NCBI RefSeq assembly: GCF_015711645.1 | Contig: NZ_JABTEX010000004.1 | Coordinates: 1-64,000, forward strand | Direction of reading: 5' to 3' | DNA length: 64,000 nucleotides | DNA from: Planomonospora sp. ID82291 | GTDB lineage: Bacteria > Actinomycetota > Actinomycetes > Streptosporangiales > Streptosporangiaceae | Part shown: piece by piece, positions 30,909 through 41,330 of the stretch | Layout: every line of letters starts with the position of its first letter | Numbering within the stretch: position 1 is the stretch's first letter | The notes under the pieces: model-generated | The model's input: the letters and a program-made list of their open reading frames with translations, nothing else | What the model was told of the DNA's origin: nothing | Databases searched by the model: none | Program-made: the position numbers and the translations under genes

Positions 30909-32471
30909 ATGAGCGATCGGGGGAGCGGCGGAGCTCCGCGCGGCGGAGGCCGTGACGGGAACCGGGACGGTGTCTCCGGCGGGAGCCGGGGCGGAGGCCG
31001 TCCGCGCGGTGGGTCCGGCGGCGCGGGGCAGGGCTCCGGCGGTGGCGGTGGCCGGGGCCAGGGGCCGGGCGGTCGCGGCCGGGGGCCCGCGGGGGGCCGC
31101 GGCGGCGGCGGGAACCGGGGCGGACGTCCGTCCCGGCCGGTCCACGACGAGGCCCGCAACACCGCCTACGACCTGCTGCGCGCCGTGGACGAGCGGGACG
31201 CCTACGCCAACCTGCTGATGCCCGCGCTGCTGCGCGAGCGCCGCCTGTCGGGACGCGACGCGGCGCTGGCGACCGAGCTGGCCTACGGCACCCTGCGCGG
31301 ACTGGGCACCTACGACGAGGTCATCGCCGCCTGCAGCGACCGGGCCCCGGAGGAGCTGGACCCGCCGCTGCTGGACGCGATCCGGCTGGGCGTGCACCAG
31401 CTGCTCAAGACCCGTGTGCCCCCGCACGCGGCCGTCGGCACGACCGTCGACCTGGTCCGGCTCCGGGTCGGCGCGGGCCCGGCGAAGTACGCCAACGCGG
31501 TGCTGCGCAAGGTCTCCACCCGCTCCCTGGAGCAGTGGCTGCCGATCGTCGCGCCGGACGCGGCCGACGACCCGGTCGGCCATCTGGCGGTGGCGCACAG
31601 CCACCCCCGGTGGATCGTCACCGCGCTGCGCGACGCCGTCGGCGGGGACGCAGGGGAGACGGCCGCCCTGCTGGCCGCAGACAACGAGCGCCCCCGGGTC
31701 GCCCTGGTCGCCCGTCCGGGCCGGTCGTCGGTGGAGGAACTGCTCGACTCCGGGGCCGAGCCGGCCGCGTTCTCCCCCTACGGGGCCTACCTGCCCGAGG
31801 GCGATCCGGGCGCGGTCCGCGCCGTGGCCGAGTCGCGCGCCGCCGTACAGGACGAGGCGAGCCAGCTCGTGGCGCTCGCCCTCACCCGGGTCCCGGTGGC
31901 GGGCGGCGACTCCCGCTGGCTCGACATGTGCGCCGGACCGGGCGGGAAGGCGGGTCTGCTGGACGCCCTGGCCGCCGAGGGCGGCGCCCGGCTGCTCGCC
32001 GCCGAGCTCCAGCACCACCGCGCCCGCCTGGTCCGGCAGACCACCCGGGACGCCGCGGTGGTCGCCGCCGACGGGCGGGTCCCGGCCTGGCGGCCCGGGG
32101 TCTTCGACCGGGTCATGCTCGACGCCCCCTGCACCGGTCTGGGCGCCCTGCGCCGCCGCCCGGAGGCCCGCTGGCGGCGCGATCCCCGCAGCCTCCCCGA
32201 GCTGGGCCGGCTCCAGCGCGCGCTGCTGGCCTCCGCCCTCGACGCCGTCCGCCCCGGCGGCGTGGCGGCCTACGTGACCTGCTCGCCGCACCTGGCCGAG
32301 ACGGTCGCCGTGGTCGGCGACGTGCTGCGCGACCGCGACGACGCCGAGGCGCTGGACGCCCGCGCGTACCTGCCGGAGGTCGAGGGGCTGGGCGAGGGCC
32401 CGTACGCCCGGTTCTGGCCGCACCGCCACGGCACCGACGCCATGTTCCTCGCCCTGCTGCGCCGCCGCTGA
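30909..32471 (+). CDS. rsmB: 16S rRNA m5C967 methyltransferase RsmB (Sun/Fmu)
   Basis: 520 residues. It uses SAM to methylate C5 of a 16S rRNA cytidine. The first 75 residues are an unusual Gly/Arg/Ser-rich low-complexity tail (RGG-like), beyond the typical length and suggestive of RNA contact. An NusB-like domain follows (about 78-215), then the methyltransferase with LDMCAGPGGKAGLLDALA, and the catalytic cysteines in DAPCTGLG and YVTCSPH. The ATG is 4 bp after fmt. The def-fmt-rsmB-rpe order is a common actinobacterial arrangement. Confidence 0.94.
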   Translation: MSDRGSGGAPRGGGRDGNRDGVSGGSRGGGRPRGGSGGAGQGSGGGGGRGQGPGGRGRGPAGGRGGGGNRGGRPSRPVHDEARNTAYDLLRAVDERDAYANLLMPALLRERRLSGRDAALATELAYGTLRGLGTYDEVIAACSDRAPEELDPPLLDAIRLGVHQLLKTRVPPHAAVGTTVDLVRLRVGAGPAKYANAVLRKVSTRSLEQWLPIVAPDAADDPVGHLAVAHSHPRWIVTALRDAVGGDAGETAALLAADNERPRVALVARPGRSSVEELLDSGAEPAAFSPYGAYLPEGDPGAVRAVAESRAAVQDEASQLVALALTRVPVAGGDSRWLDMCAGPGGKAGLLDALAAEGGARLLAAELQHHRARLVRQTTRDAAVVAADGRVPAWRPGVFDRVMLDAPCTGLGALRRRPEARWRRDPRSLPELGRLQRALLASALDAVRPGGVAAYVTCSPHLAETVAVVGDVLRDRDDAEALDARAYLPEVEGLGEGPYARFWPHRHGTDAMFLALLRRR

Positions 32472-32527
32472 CCGACCGCCCGCCCGCGGGCGCGCCTCCG
32501 CCCCGCCGGAGGGATCCGCCGGTTCCG

Positions 32528-32610
32528 CTCCCGGGCGGTGTCCGCCGGGTCCGCGGCGCGGCGGGCGGGTTCACTCCCGGGCGGTGTCCGCCGGGTCCGC
32601 GGCGCGGCGG
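32528..32610. repeat. 37-bp direct repeat at the CGNR gene 3' end
   Basis: CTCCCGGGCGGTGTCCGCCG and the next 17 bases occur identically at 32528-32564 and 32574-32610. The second copy is the last coding segment of the CGNR gene (minus strand), so the gene's terminus is duplicated just beyond its stop, in the gap after rsmB. Confidence 0.85.
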
Positions 32611-33209
32611 CTGCGGTAGGAGCGCATCGCCACCTGAGCTCCGCAGCGCCTCGGACTGCAGTACGCCGCCGAGCAGTTGCGGGTGCGGTCGTAGAACCCG
32701 AGATGGCAGGGCGGGTTCCGGCAGGCCTTCACCCGCGTCCAGGTGCCGTCCCTGGCGAGCTCGGCCACGGCCGCGAGCAGGCCGCCGAACGCTCCGGGCA
32801 TGCCCTCCCGGGCCGGGACGAGCCGTACGTCGTGCGCCGTGACGACGGGCGACAGAGGGTACAGCGCGCCGCTCCGCCGCAGGTGGGCCTCCGCCTCCTC
32901 CAACGCCGTGCCGCTCTCGCCCGGCCCGCCGCCGACAGGCTCCCCGGCGTGGGCGAGCAGGACGACGACCAGCGCCTGCCGCAGCTCCCGGGCGGCCGCG
33001 GCGTCCGCCTCGGTGACCAGGGCCCCGTCGTGGAGCAGGCCGGTGGCGTGCAGCCACCGGGCCGTCGTCGAGGCGTCGGCCAGTCGCTCCTCCCGTCCGT
33101 CGATCGGGCGGGTGTTGACGAAGTCGAGCACGAGATCCGCCGCCTCGAGCGGGCTGAGCGGACTGTGCCGTCCCTGATCGGTGGCCACGCCCACATGATA
33201 GTCGGACAT
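32571..33209 (-). CDS. CGNR zinc-finger / ABATE-domain regulator
   Basis: 212 residues. The N-terminal ABATE-like domain (LDFVNTRPIDG) precedes a C-terminal zinc finger of the CGNR family: VKACRNPPCHLGFYDRTRN, then CSAAYCSPRRCGAQVAMRSYRSRR. The name-giving CGNR is CGAQ here, but the four cysteines remain. Members are thought to be DNA-binding regulators of stress or catabolic genes. The ATG has no visible ribosome-binding site, so a leaderless message is likely. It is divergent from the SDR gene and shares its 79-bp promoter gap, which makes that dehydrogenase a natural candidate target. Confidence 0.8.
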   Translation of the reverse strand: MSDYHVGVATDQGRHSPLSPLEAADLVLDFVNTRPIDGREERLADASTTARWLHATGLLHDGALVTEADAAAARELRQALVVVLLAHAGEPVGGGPGESGTALEEAEAHLRRSGALYPLSPVVTAHDVRLVPAREGMPGAFGGLLAAVAELARDGTWTRVKACRNPPCHLGFYDRTRNCSAAYCSPRRCGAQVAMRSYRSRRAADPADTARE

Positions 33210-33242
33210 TGAGTGAAGCAATTTAGTCCATAACATCGCCCG

Positions 33243-33288
33243 GTGATCACGTTTGATAGTTATGAGCAAACGTTGTACGGTCACAACC
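33243..33288 (+). promoter_or_regulatory. Leaderless SDR promoter with GTGATCAC palindrome
   Basis: TTGATA (33253-33258) and TACGGT (33276-33281) are spaced by 17 bases, placing the transcription start at about 33288, essentially on the ATG at 33289. A GTGATCAC palindrome (33243-33250) abuts the -35, and a wider CATAAC/GTTATG pair encloses it. The palindrome is a candidate operator for the divergent CGNR protein. Confidence 0.5.
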
Positions 33289-34182
33289 ATGTCGACCAAC
33301 ACAGAGATCAACGCGGAGATCAACGCGGAGACCGTGACCACTCCCGCCCCCCGTTCCTGGTTCGTCACCGGAGGCTCCTCCGGCATCGGCCGGGAGCTGG
33401 CGCTCGCCGCCCTCGGCCGCGGTGACCGCGTCGCCGCCGCGGCCCGGCGCGTCGACGGCCTGGCGGATCTCGCCGAACGCTTCCCCGGCAGGTTCCTCGC
33501 CCTGGAGCTCGACGTCCGCGACGAGGCCGCGGTGCACCGCGGCGTCGAGCGGGCCGTCGCCGCGTTCGGCCGCCTCGACGTGGTGGCGAACAACGCGGGG
33601 TACGGGCTCTTCGGGGCCGTCGAGGAGGTGACCGACGCGCAGGCCAGGGCCGTCTTCGACACGAACGTCTTCGGCGTCCTGAACGTGCTGCGCGCCGTGC
33701 TGCCGGTGCTGCGGGCCCAGCGCTCGGGGCACGTCCTGCAGGGCTCGTCGGTGTACGGGCAGGTGGCCCATCCGGGGGTGGGCCTGCTGGCCGCGACCAA
33801 GTACGCGGTGGAAGGCCTGTCGGACGCCCTGGTGGCCGAACTGGCACCGCTCGGGATCAAGGTGACGCTGGTCGAACCGGGCTACGCGGCCACCCCGTTC
33901 CTGTCGAACCTCGCCTTCGCCGAACCGGTGGCCGACTACGACCCGACGGTGCGCGCCGTGCAGACCTCCCTCGGCGGCCTGCCGCCGGAGGCGTTCGCCG
34001 ACCCGGCCGAGGTGGCCCGGGCCGTGCTGGCCGTGGTGGACGCCGACCGTCCTCCGCTCCGTCTCACGCTGGGCGGCCAGGCGGAGGGCGACGTGCGGGC
34101 CGCCCTCGCCGCGCGGCTGCGCGACCTGGACGAGTGGGCGGCCGTGACCCGGGAGGTCGGCCGGTCGCAGGTCGCCTCCTGA
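33289..34182 (+). CDS. Short-chain dehydrogenase/reductase
   Basis: 297 residues. Classical SDR features: the NAD(P) motif TGGSSGIGR (about 25-33), NNAGYG, a Ser in QGSSVYGQ, and the TKYAVEG Tyr-x-x-x-Lys-like site, which here reads Ala-Thr-Lys-Tyr-Ala-Val; the catalytic Tyr-Lys pair needs alignment to place. The substrate is unknown. I choose ATG 33289 because the promoter spacing predicts a transcript starting there; ATG 33262 and TTG 33253 are in frame but would lie inside the promoter. The repeated Glu-Ile-Asn-Ala segment at the N-terminus is poorly conserved-looking. Confidence 0.85.
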   Translation: MSTNTEINAEINAETVTTPAPRSWFVTGGSSGIGRELALAALGRGDRVAAAARRVDGLADLAERFPGRFLALELDVRDEAAVHRGVERAVAAFGRLDVVANNAGYGLFGAVEEVTDAQARAVFDTNVFGVLNVLRAVLPVLRAQRSGHVLQGSSVYGQVAHPGVGLLAATKYAVEGLSDALVAELAPLGIKVTLVEPGYAATPFLSNLAFAEPVADYDPTVRAVQTSLGGLPPEAFADPAEVARAVLAVVDADRPPLRLTLGGQAEGDVRAALAARLRDLDEWAAVTREVGRSQVAS

Positions 34183-34287
34183 CCTCCGGCGGCGCGGCGG
34201 CGGTGATCCGGTGCGGTGCCGGATCGGCGGGTGGAGGCCGGAGCCGCCGCCGGGGTGCCTCGTGGGGAGGCGTCCCGGCGCGACCGG

Positions 34288-34866
34288 TCAGGCACGGGTG
34301 AGGGTGAAGGCGATGCCGTCACCCAGGCCCCGGCCGTAGGCGAGCTGGATGAGCAGTTCGACCGCCGGCTCGGTGTAGCGGGCGTTGGCCAGCGGGCCGG
34401 CGTCCACGGCGTCGAAGCCGAGCTGCGCGCCGAGGTCGAGGACGGCCTGCTTGGCGGTCTCGTCGTCTCCGGCGACCGGCAGGAAGCGGCCGGCGCCGTC
34501 CTGGCCCAGGTGTCCGGCGAAGACGGTGTTGAAGGCCTTCACGACACGGGCGCCCGGCAGGGCGGCGGCCACCCGCTCGCCGCCGGAGACGGTGTGCCCG
34601 ACGGTCAGCGACATGAAGTCGGGGGCCAGCGGGTTCGTGGCGTCGACCACGACCTTGCCCGCGAGCGCGGCCCTGACCCGGGTGTCCAGGGATTCGACGG
34701 CGGCGAACGGCACCGCCAGGACCACGACGTCGGCCTGCGCCGCCTGTGCGGCCGTACGCTCCGGGCCGGTGGAGGTGTCGGCGGTGACGACCTCGTGCCC
34801 GACCGCGGTGAGGCGGGAGGCCAGGGCGGAGCCGACGTTGCCGGAGCCGAGAATGCCGATCTTCAT
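34288..34866 (-). CDS. F420-dependent NADP reductase-like dinucleotide-binding protein
   Basis: 192 residues opening MKIGILGSGNVGSALASRL, a Rossmann fold like that of F420:NADP oxidoreductase and related NADPH-binding proteins. ADVVVLAVPFAAV and VVKAFNTVFA are typical of the group. It may transfer hydride between NADP and F420 or act as an NADPH-dependent reductase; key F420 contacts cannot be judged by eye. The ATG follows AAAGG. The gene is divergent from the MarR regulator and its promoter region carries three palindromic operators, so it is probably the regulated target. Confidence 0.8.
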   Translation of the reverse strand: MKIGILGSGNVGSALASRLTAVGHEVVTADTSTGPERTAAQAAQADVVVLAVPFAAVESLDTRVRAALAGKVVVDATNPLAPDFMSLTVGHTVSGGERVAAALPGARVVKAFNTVFAGHLGQDGAGRFLPVAGDDETAKQAVLDLGAQLGFDAVDAGPLANARYTEPAVELLIQLAYGRGLGDGIAFTLTRA

Positions 34867-34884
34867 GGGGAGCGCCTTTCCATG

Positions 34885-34968
34885 ATGCTTCGAATTCGAA
34901 GCATGCGGTCACTTTGCTTCGAATTCGAAGCATGGGGGGACTGTACATGTGCTTCGAATTGGAAGCAA
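34885..34968. promoter_or_regulatory. Three palindromic operators in the reductase/marR divergent promoter
   Basis: ATGCTTCGAATTCGAAGCAT (34885-34904) is a perfect 20-bp palindrome. The core GCTTCGAATTCGAAGC recurs exactly at 34916-34931, and once more with one change (GCTTCGAATTGGAAGC) at 34951-34966. Centres are 29 and 35 bp apart. The size and symmetry suit a MarR-family dimer, and the regulator gene begins about 20 bases after the last site. Confidence 0.9.
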
Positions 34969-34986
34969 CCGGGTATGGTGAGGCGC

Positions 34987-35481
34987 ATGGGCGAACCGCG
35001 CTGGCTGGACGAGACCGAACTGCGTGCCTGGACCGGGTTCCTGGAGACCTCCGACCTGCTCCACCGCACGGTCGAGCGGCAGCTTCGCGAGGTCGGCGGG
35101 ATCACCACGGTGCAGTACGACATCCTGCACCGGCTCAACGAGAGTCCCGAGAAGCGGTTGTGCATGACCGACCTGGCCGAGCGCCTGGTCTCCTCCCGCA
35201 GCGGCATCACCTATCAGGTCGCCCAGCTGGAGAAGGCGGGCCTGCTGCGCCGCGAGGACGCCCCCGACGACGAGCGCCGGGTGCTCGCCGTCATCACCGA
35301 GGAGGGGCGCCGGGTGCTGGAGAGGACCGCGCCCGGTCACGTCGAGGCGGTCCGCGCGGGACTCCTCGACGCCCTGACCCCCGACCAGGTCGCCCGGCTG
35401 GCCGACATCATGGACGCCGCCCGGGCGCACCTGCGCGGCACCGTCGAGCTCCATCCGCCGCGCAGGACGCGTTCCCGGTGA
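34987..35481 (+). CDS. MarR-family transcriptional regulator
   Basis: 164 residues. A winged helix-turn-helix of MarR type: [28 protein letters not shown] (recognition region, about 60-88) followed by a wing with [19 protein letters not shown], the usual D-x-R-x-x DR-type motif. It probably binds the three palindromes upstream and represses both itself and the divergent reductase until a ligand is bound. In-frame ATG at 34975 (four residues longer, with GGAAG before it) is the alternative start; ATG 34987 matches common family N-termini (GEPRWLD). Confidence 0.88.
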   Translation: MGEPRWLDETELRAWTGFLETSDLLHRTVERQLREVGGITTVQYDILHRLNESPEKRLCMTDLAERLVSSRSGITYQVAQLEKAGLLRREDAPDDERRVLAVITEEGRRVLERTAPGHVEAVRAGLLDALTPDQVARLADIMDAARAHLRGTVELHPPRRTRSR

Positions 35482-35602
35482 ACGGTCCCGCGGCCGCGGC
35501 CGCGGCCGCCCCGGCGCGCCGGCGGGCCGAGGAGCCGGGAGGGCGCGCCGCGGGCGGCCGGTGGAGGCGGCCGGAGGGGCGCCCCATAGACTCGGGAGCA
35601 CC

Positions 35603-36259
35603 ATGGCCGTACAGATCTCGCCCAGCATCCTGTCCGCCGACTTCGCCCGCCTCGCCGAGGCGGCCGCGGCGGTGTCCAACGCCGACTGGCTGCACGTCGA
35701 CGTGATGGACAACCACTTCGTGCCCAACCTGACGCTCGGCCTGCCGGTCGTCGAATCCCTGCTCAAGGCCACGTCCCTGCCGCTGGACTGCCACCTGATG
35801 ATCGAGGACCCGGACCGCTGGGCCCCCGCCTACGCCGAGGCCGGCGCGGGCAGCGTGACGATCCACGCCGAGGCCGCCCGGGCCCCGGTCCGCACGCTGC
35901 GCCAGATCCGAGCCGCGGGGGCCCGCTCCGGGTTCGCGCTGAACCCGGCCACCGCGATCGAGCCGTACGAGGACCTGCTCGGCGAGATCGACATGCTCCT
36001 GCTGATGACCGTCGAGCCCGGGTTCGGCGGGCAGCGCTTCCTCGACGTGGTCCTGCCGAAGATCCGCCGGGCCCGCGCGCTCATCGAGCGGCACGGCGGG
36101 CAGATCTGGCTCCAGGTCGACGGCGGGGTCGCGGCCGAGACCATCGAGCGTTGCGCGGAGGCGGGCGCCGACGTGTTCGTCGCGGGCAACGCCGTCTACG
36201 GCGCCGGCGACCCGGCCGCCGCGGTGGACGCCCTGCGGGCCCTGGCCGCCGGGGCCTGA
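35603..36259 (+). CDS. rpe: Ribulose-phosphate 3-epimerase
   Basis: 218 residues. It interconverts ribulose 5-phosphate and xylulose 5-phosphate. The TIM-barrel signatures are clear: [25 protein letters not shown] (metal His/Asp), [16 protein letters not shown] and QVDGGV. The ATG follows GGGAG. Ribulose 5-phosphate is also the substrate of the DHBP synthase half of ribBA downstream, so the neighbourhood with the riboflavin genes makes metabolic sense, though a 1.4-kb gap and another gene intervene. Confidence 0.95.
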   Translation: MAVQISPSILSADFARLAEAAAAVSNADWLHVDVMDNHFVPNLTLGLPVVESLLKATSLPLDCHLMIEDPDRWAPAYAEAGAGSVTIHAEAARAPVRTLRQIRAAGARSGFALNPATAIEPYEDLLGEIDMLLLMTVEPGFGGQRFLDVVLPKIRRARALIERHGGQIWLQVDGGVAAETIERCAEAGADVFVAGNAVYGAGDPAAAVDALRALAAGA

Positions 36260-36479
36260 GCGCCGGCGCGGGATCCGGCGGGCCGAGCCGGGGCGCGGAT
36301 CCCGGGTTCGGGCGCGGGTCCGGGGAAAGGCGTGCGGGGCGTTCCGTCGTTCCAGCGGGTCCGGGGATGCGGCCAGGCCGTGACGGGCCCGCTGCTTTCA
36401 TGTCCGGATGATGTGGCTTTCATGGTAGGTGTCGCGGTAGAAGGGTAGGGTAACCAGTCACTTACAAGGGAGGTGGCCC

Positions 36480-37286
36480 ATGGACCACGGACTCTTCGGG
36501 CCGGGCTCGGTGACCTGGCGGGTGATGGGCGAGCCGATCCTGCTCGTCGGCGGTTTCCGGGCGCTGCTCATGCAGGGGTTGCACCCGCGCGCCATGCGCG
36601 GGGTCGCGCAGAACTCCGCGCTGATGGACCCCAACGAGGCCTGGGCCCGCTTCCAGCGGACCACCGAGTTCGTCCGGGTGCGGACCTACGGCACGCTGGA
36701 GGAGGTCGAGCGGGCCGGCGCCCGGGTCAGGAAGATCCACTCCATGCTCACCGCCGTCGATCCCGACACCGGGGAGACCTTCCGGCTGGACGACCCCGAG
36801 GCGCTGCTGTGGGTGCACGTCGGCGAGGTCGACTCCTACCTGTCGGTGGCCCGGCGCGCCGGGGTGCGGCTGACCGACGCCGAGGCCGACCGGTTCGTCG
36901 CCGAGTGGCGCCGCGCCGCCGAGGTGGTCGGGCTGCGGGCCGACGACGTGCCGGGCTCGGTCGGCGAGATGCGCGACTACATCCGGGCCTGCCGGCCGGG
37001 CCTGTACTTCGCCCCCGAGGTCCCGCACCCGATCCGCCAGTCGTTCAGCGCGCCGCTCCCGCTGTACCTCCTGCCGCTCAAGCCGGTCTTCCCGGGATTC
37101 GTCCTGTTCGCCTTCGCGACGCTGCCGCGCTGGGCCCGCAGGCTGTACGGCCTGCCCGCCACGCCGCTGGAGGACCTGTGGGCGACGGCGGCGCTCAGGA
37201 CCCTGCAGACGGGCATCGGCCTGGTCCCCGAACCGGTCAGGTACCCTCCGGACGCCCGCCGGGCCCGGCGCCTGGACGCGGCCTGA
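36480..37286 (+). CDS. DUF2236 / MpaB-type oxygenase-like protein
   Basis: 268 residues resembling the DUF2236 (MpaB/latex-clearing protein) group of haem-b-binding oxygenases or peroxidases. Typical stretches: GLFGPGSVTWRVMGEP, LLMQGLHPRAMRGV, RTYGTLEEVERAGARVRKIH, LLWVHVGEVDSYL. The histidines in LHPRA and WVHVGE are candidate haem or metal ligands. A hydrophobic segment near residues 195-215 (LYLLPLKPVFPGFVLFAFA) may touch the membrane. Strong GGGAGGTGG precedes the ATG. It sits alone between rpe and the riboflavin riboswitch; the substrate is unknown. Confidence 0.82.
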   Translation: MDHGLFGPGSVTWRVMGEPILLVGGFRALLMQGLHPRAMRGVAQNSALMDPNEAWARFQRTTEFVRVRTYGTLEEVERAGARVRKIHSMLTAVDPDTGETFRLDDPEALLWVHVGEVDSYLSVARRAGVRLTDAEADRFVAEWRRAAEVVGLRADDVPGSVGEMRDYIRACRPGLYFAPEVPHPIRQSFSAPLPLYLLPLKPVFPGFVLFAFATLPRWARRLYGLPATPLEDLWATAALRTLQTGIGLVPEPVRYPPDARRARRLDAA

Positions 37287-37340
37287 GGCACGCCCGCCGG
37301 GCGCGGGCCCGTCCACATGCCGGATGGGGTCCCGCCCGGT

Positions 37341-37369
37341 TTGCCGGGCATGGCACACTGATGTACGGG
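37341..37369 (+). promoter_or_regulatory. Candidate rib operon promoter
   Basis: TTGCCG (37341-37346), 17 bases, then TACGGG (37364-37369) with an upstream TG give a plausible promoter whose start would lie about 30 bases before the FMN riboswitch. Confidence 0.35.
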
Positions 37370-37407
37370 AGCCGTGCCGTACGGCCGGCGACCCGTGAGA
37401 CAGAGCA

Positions 37408-37534
37408 GCGTGCTCCGGGGTCGGTGAAAGTCCGAACCGGCGGTTACAGTCCGCGACCCGGTCGAAGCCATCGACCGGTTGACCCGGTGGAATTCCGGGA
37501 CCGACGGTTAAAGTCCGGATGGGAGGAAGCGCGC
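37408..37534 (+). promoter_or_regulatory. FMN riboswitch (RFN element)
   Basis: The conserved RFN blocks appear in order: GCTCCGGGGTCGGTGAAAGT, CCGAACCGGCGGTTACAGTC, a variable hairpin, GACCCGGTGGAATTCCGG, GACCGACGGTTAAAGTCCGG, ATGGGAGGAAGC. The closing helix pairs GCGTGC (37408-37413) with GCGCGC (37529-37534). It would sense FMN and turn down the riboflavin genes. The 22-bp perfect palindrome at 37566-37587 and a CCCTCCGC stretch able to pair with part of the ribE ribosome-binding site suggest a translational or mixed expression platform. Confidence 0.97.
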
Positions 37535-37565
37535 GAGCGGACAGTGCCGTCGAGGCACCCTCCGC

Positions 37566-37587
37566 TGACGGGTCCGTGGACCCGTCA
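37566..37587 (+). terminator. Perfect hairpin in the riboswitch expression platform
   Basis: TGACGGGTCC (37566-37575) and GGACCCGTCA (37578-37587) are exact complements with only two bases between them, so the working hairpin has about 8 bp and a 6-base loop. There is no T-tract after it. It could be the FMN-controlled terminator or a switch hairpin acting on the ribE ribosome-binding site 35 bases further on. Confidence 0.5.
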
Positions 37588-37638
37588 TCCCCGGGGCCCG
37601 CCGTGGCAGGAAGCTACTGGCGAGGAGGAGCCCCCCGG

Positions 37639-38243
37639 ATGTTCACCGGAATCGTCGAGGAACTCGGCGAGATCGCGGCGATCGAGCCGCTCAGGGACGC
37701 CGCGCGCATGTCGGTCCGCGGCGCGATCGTCACCGCCGACGCCGCGCACGGCGACTCCATCGCGGTCAACGGCGTCTGCCTGACCGTGGTCGGCGTCGAC
37801 GGCGCGGTGTTCACCGCCGACGTCATGAAGGAGACGCTGGACCGCAGCTGCCTGGGCGCGCTGCGCCCCGGCTCCCCGGTCAACCTGGAGCGCGCCGTCC
37901 GCGCCGACCAGCGGCTCGGCGGCCACATCGTGCAGGGCCACGTGGACGGCACCGGCGTGCTGCTCTCCCGCGAGCCCGGCGCGCACTGGGAGGTCGTGCG
38001 GATCTCCCTGCCGGCCGGCCTGGACCGCTACGTGGTGGAGAAGGGCTCCATCGCGGTGGACGGCGTCAGCCTGACCGTGGTGGACACCGGCGGCGACGCG
38101 TTCTCGGTCAGCCTGATCCCCACCACCCTGGGACTCACCACCCTCGGCGCCAAGCGGCCCGGCGACCCGGTGAACCTGGAGGTCGACGTGATCGCCAAGC
38201 ACGTGGAGAAGCTCGTCGGCGCCTACGCGCGGGGAGGCCGGGC

Positions 38244-38247
<4 letters not shown>
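37639..38247 (+). CDS. ribE: Riboflavin synthase alpha chain
   Basis: 202 residues. It dismutates two lumazines to riboflavin. Two internally repeated lumazine-binding barrels are visible: [12 protein letters not shown]...VNGVCLTV and the second [14 protein letters not shown]...VDGVSLTV. The ATG follows GAGGAGGAG about 9 bases upstream. It is the first gene after the FMN riboswitch and overlaps ribM by 4 bp. No ribD gene precedes it. Confidence 0.96.
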
Positions 38248-40623
<2,376 letters not shown>

Positions 40624-40863
40624 CCCCGCGCCGGGCCGGCCCGGCCGCCCTCCCCGTCCGGCGCCGCCCGAGGGGGCGCCCCGCCCGGTACCGGGCCGCC
40701 CCACGCCCGGCACCGCCCGAGGGGGCGGCCGGGGCGTGCGGTAGGTTGCGACCGCGGGCGTCCGGCGGCCCTCCGCGCGGCGGCCCCCGGTACGGCGGCC
40801 GGTCGGACCGGCGGTCCGGCGACCCGTCCGACCAGCGGTTCCCCGAGGGAAAGTGATCGTCAA
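40624..40863 (+). terminator. GC-rich repeat/hairpin region after ribH
   Basis: Two near-copies of CCGGC(G/A)CCGCCCGAGGGGGCG occur about 50 bases apart, each able to fold on its CGCCC/GGGCG arms. No gene is seen. The structures probably end the rib transcript and precede the next gene's promoter. Confidence 0.45.
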
Positions 40864-41322
40864 GTGAGCCCGGAGAACGTCGTCCCGCCCCCGCTGCCCG
40901 TCGTGTGGCGGCCGAAGACGGGGCGGATCGTGGCCTACGGCTTCGCGGCCGTGCTCATGGCGGGCGCGGTGGTGATGGCGGTCCTCCTGCCGCCGCCGTT
41001 CACCCTCGCCGACAAGGTCGCGGTGGTCGCGCTGGCCGGGGCGGTCGCCGGGGTGCTGCACCTGCTGGGGCGGTGCCGGGTGGAGGCGGACGAGCAGGGG
41101 ATCACCCTGGTCAACGCCCTGCGGGTGCACCGCTACGCGTGGCCCGAGGTGATCGCCGTCACCCTGGTCGAGGGTGAGCCGTGGGCGCGGATCGACTTCG
41201 CCGACGGGACGGCCATCGGAGCCATGGGACTGCAGGGATCGGAGAAGGGGCGCACCGTGCGCCAGGTGCGCGAACTCGCCGCGCTCATCCGTGAGCGCGG
41301 CGAGGCCGAGGAGCACGGCTGA
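40864..41322 (+). CDS. PH-domain membrane protein
   Basis: 152 residues. Two adjacent hydrophobic helices (about 24-42 and 50-68) are followed by a small domain reading CRVEADEQGITLVNALRVHRYAWPEVIAVTL, the pattern of actinobacterial bacterial-PH domains (PH_6-like). These are membrane proteins of unknown role. GTG start with GAGGGAAAG about 8 bases upstream. It converges on the GGDEF-EAL gene with only 8 bases between the stops. Often found next to ribH in actinobacteria, from memory. Confidence 0.75.
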   Translation: MSPENVVPPPLPVVWRPKTGRIVAYGFAAVLMAGAVVMAVLLPPPFTLADKVAVVALAGAVAGVLHLLGRCRVEADEQGITLVNALRVHRYAWPEVIAVTLVEGEPWARIDFADGTAIGAMGLQGSEKGRTVRQVRELAALIRERGEAEEHG

Positions 41323-41330
41323 CGGGTCCG

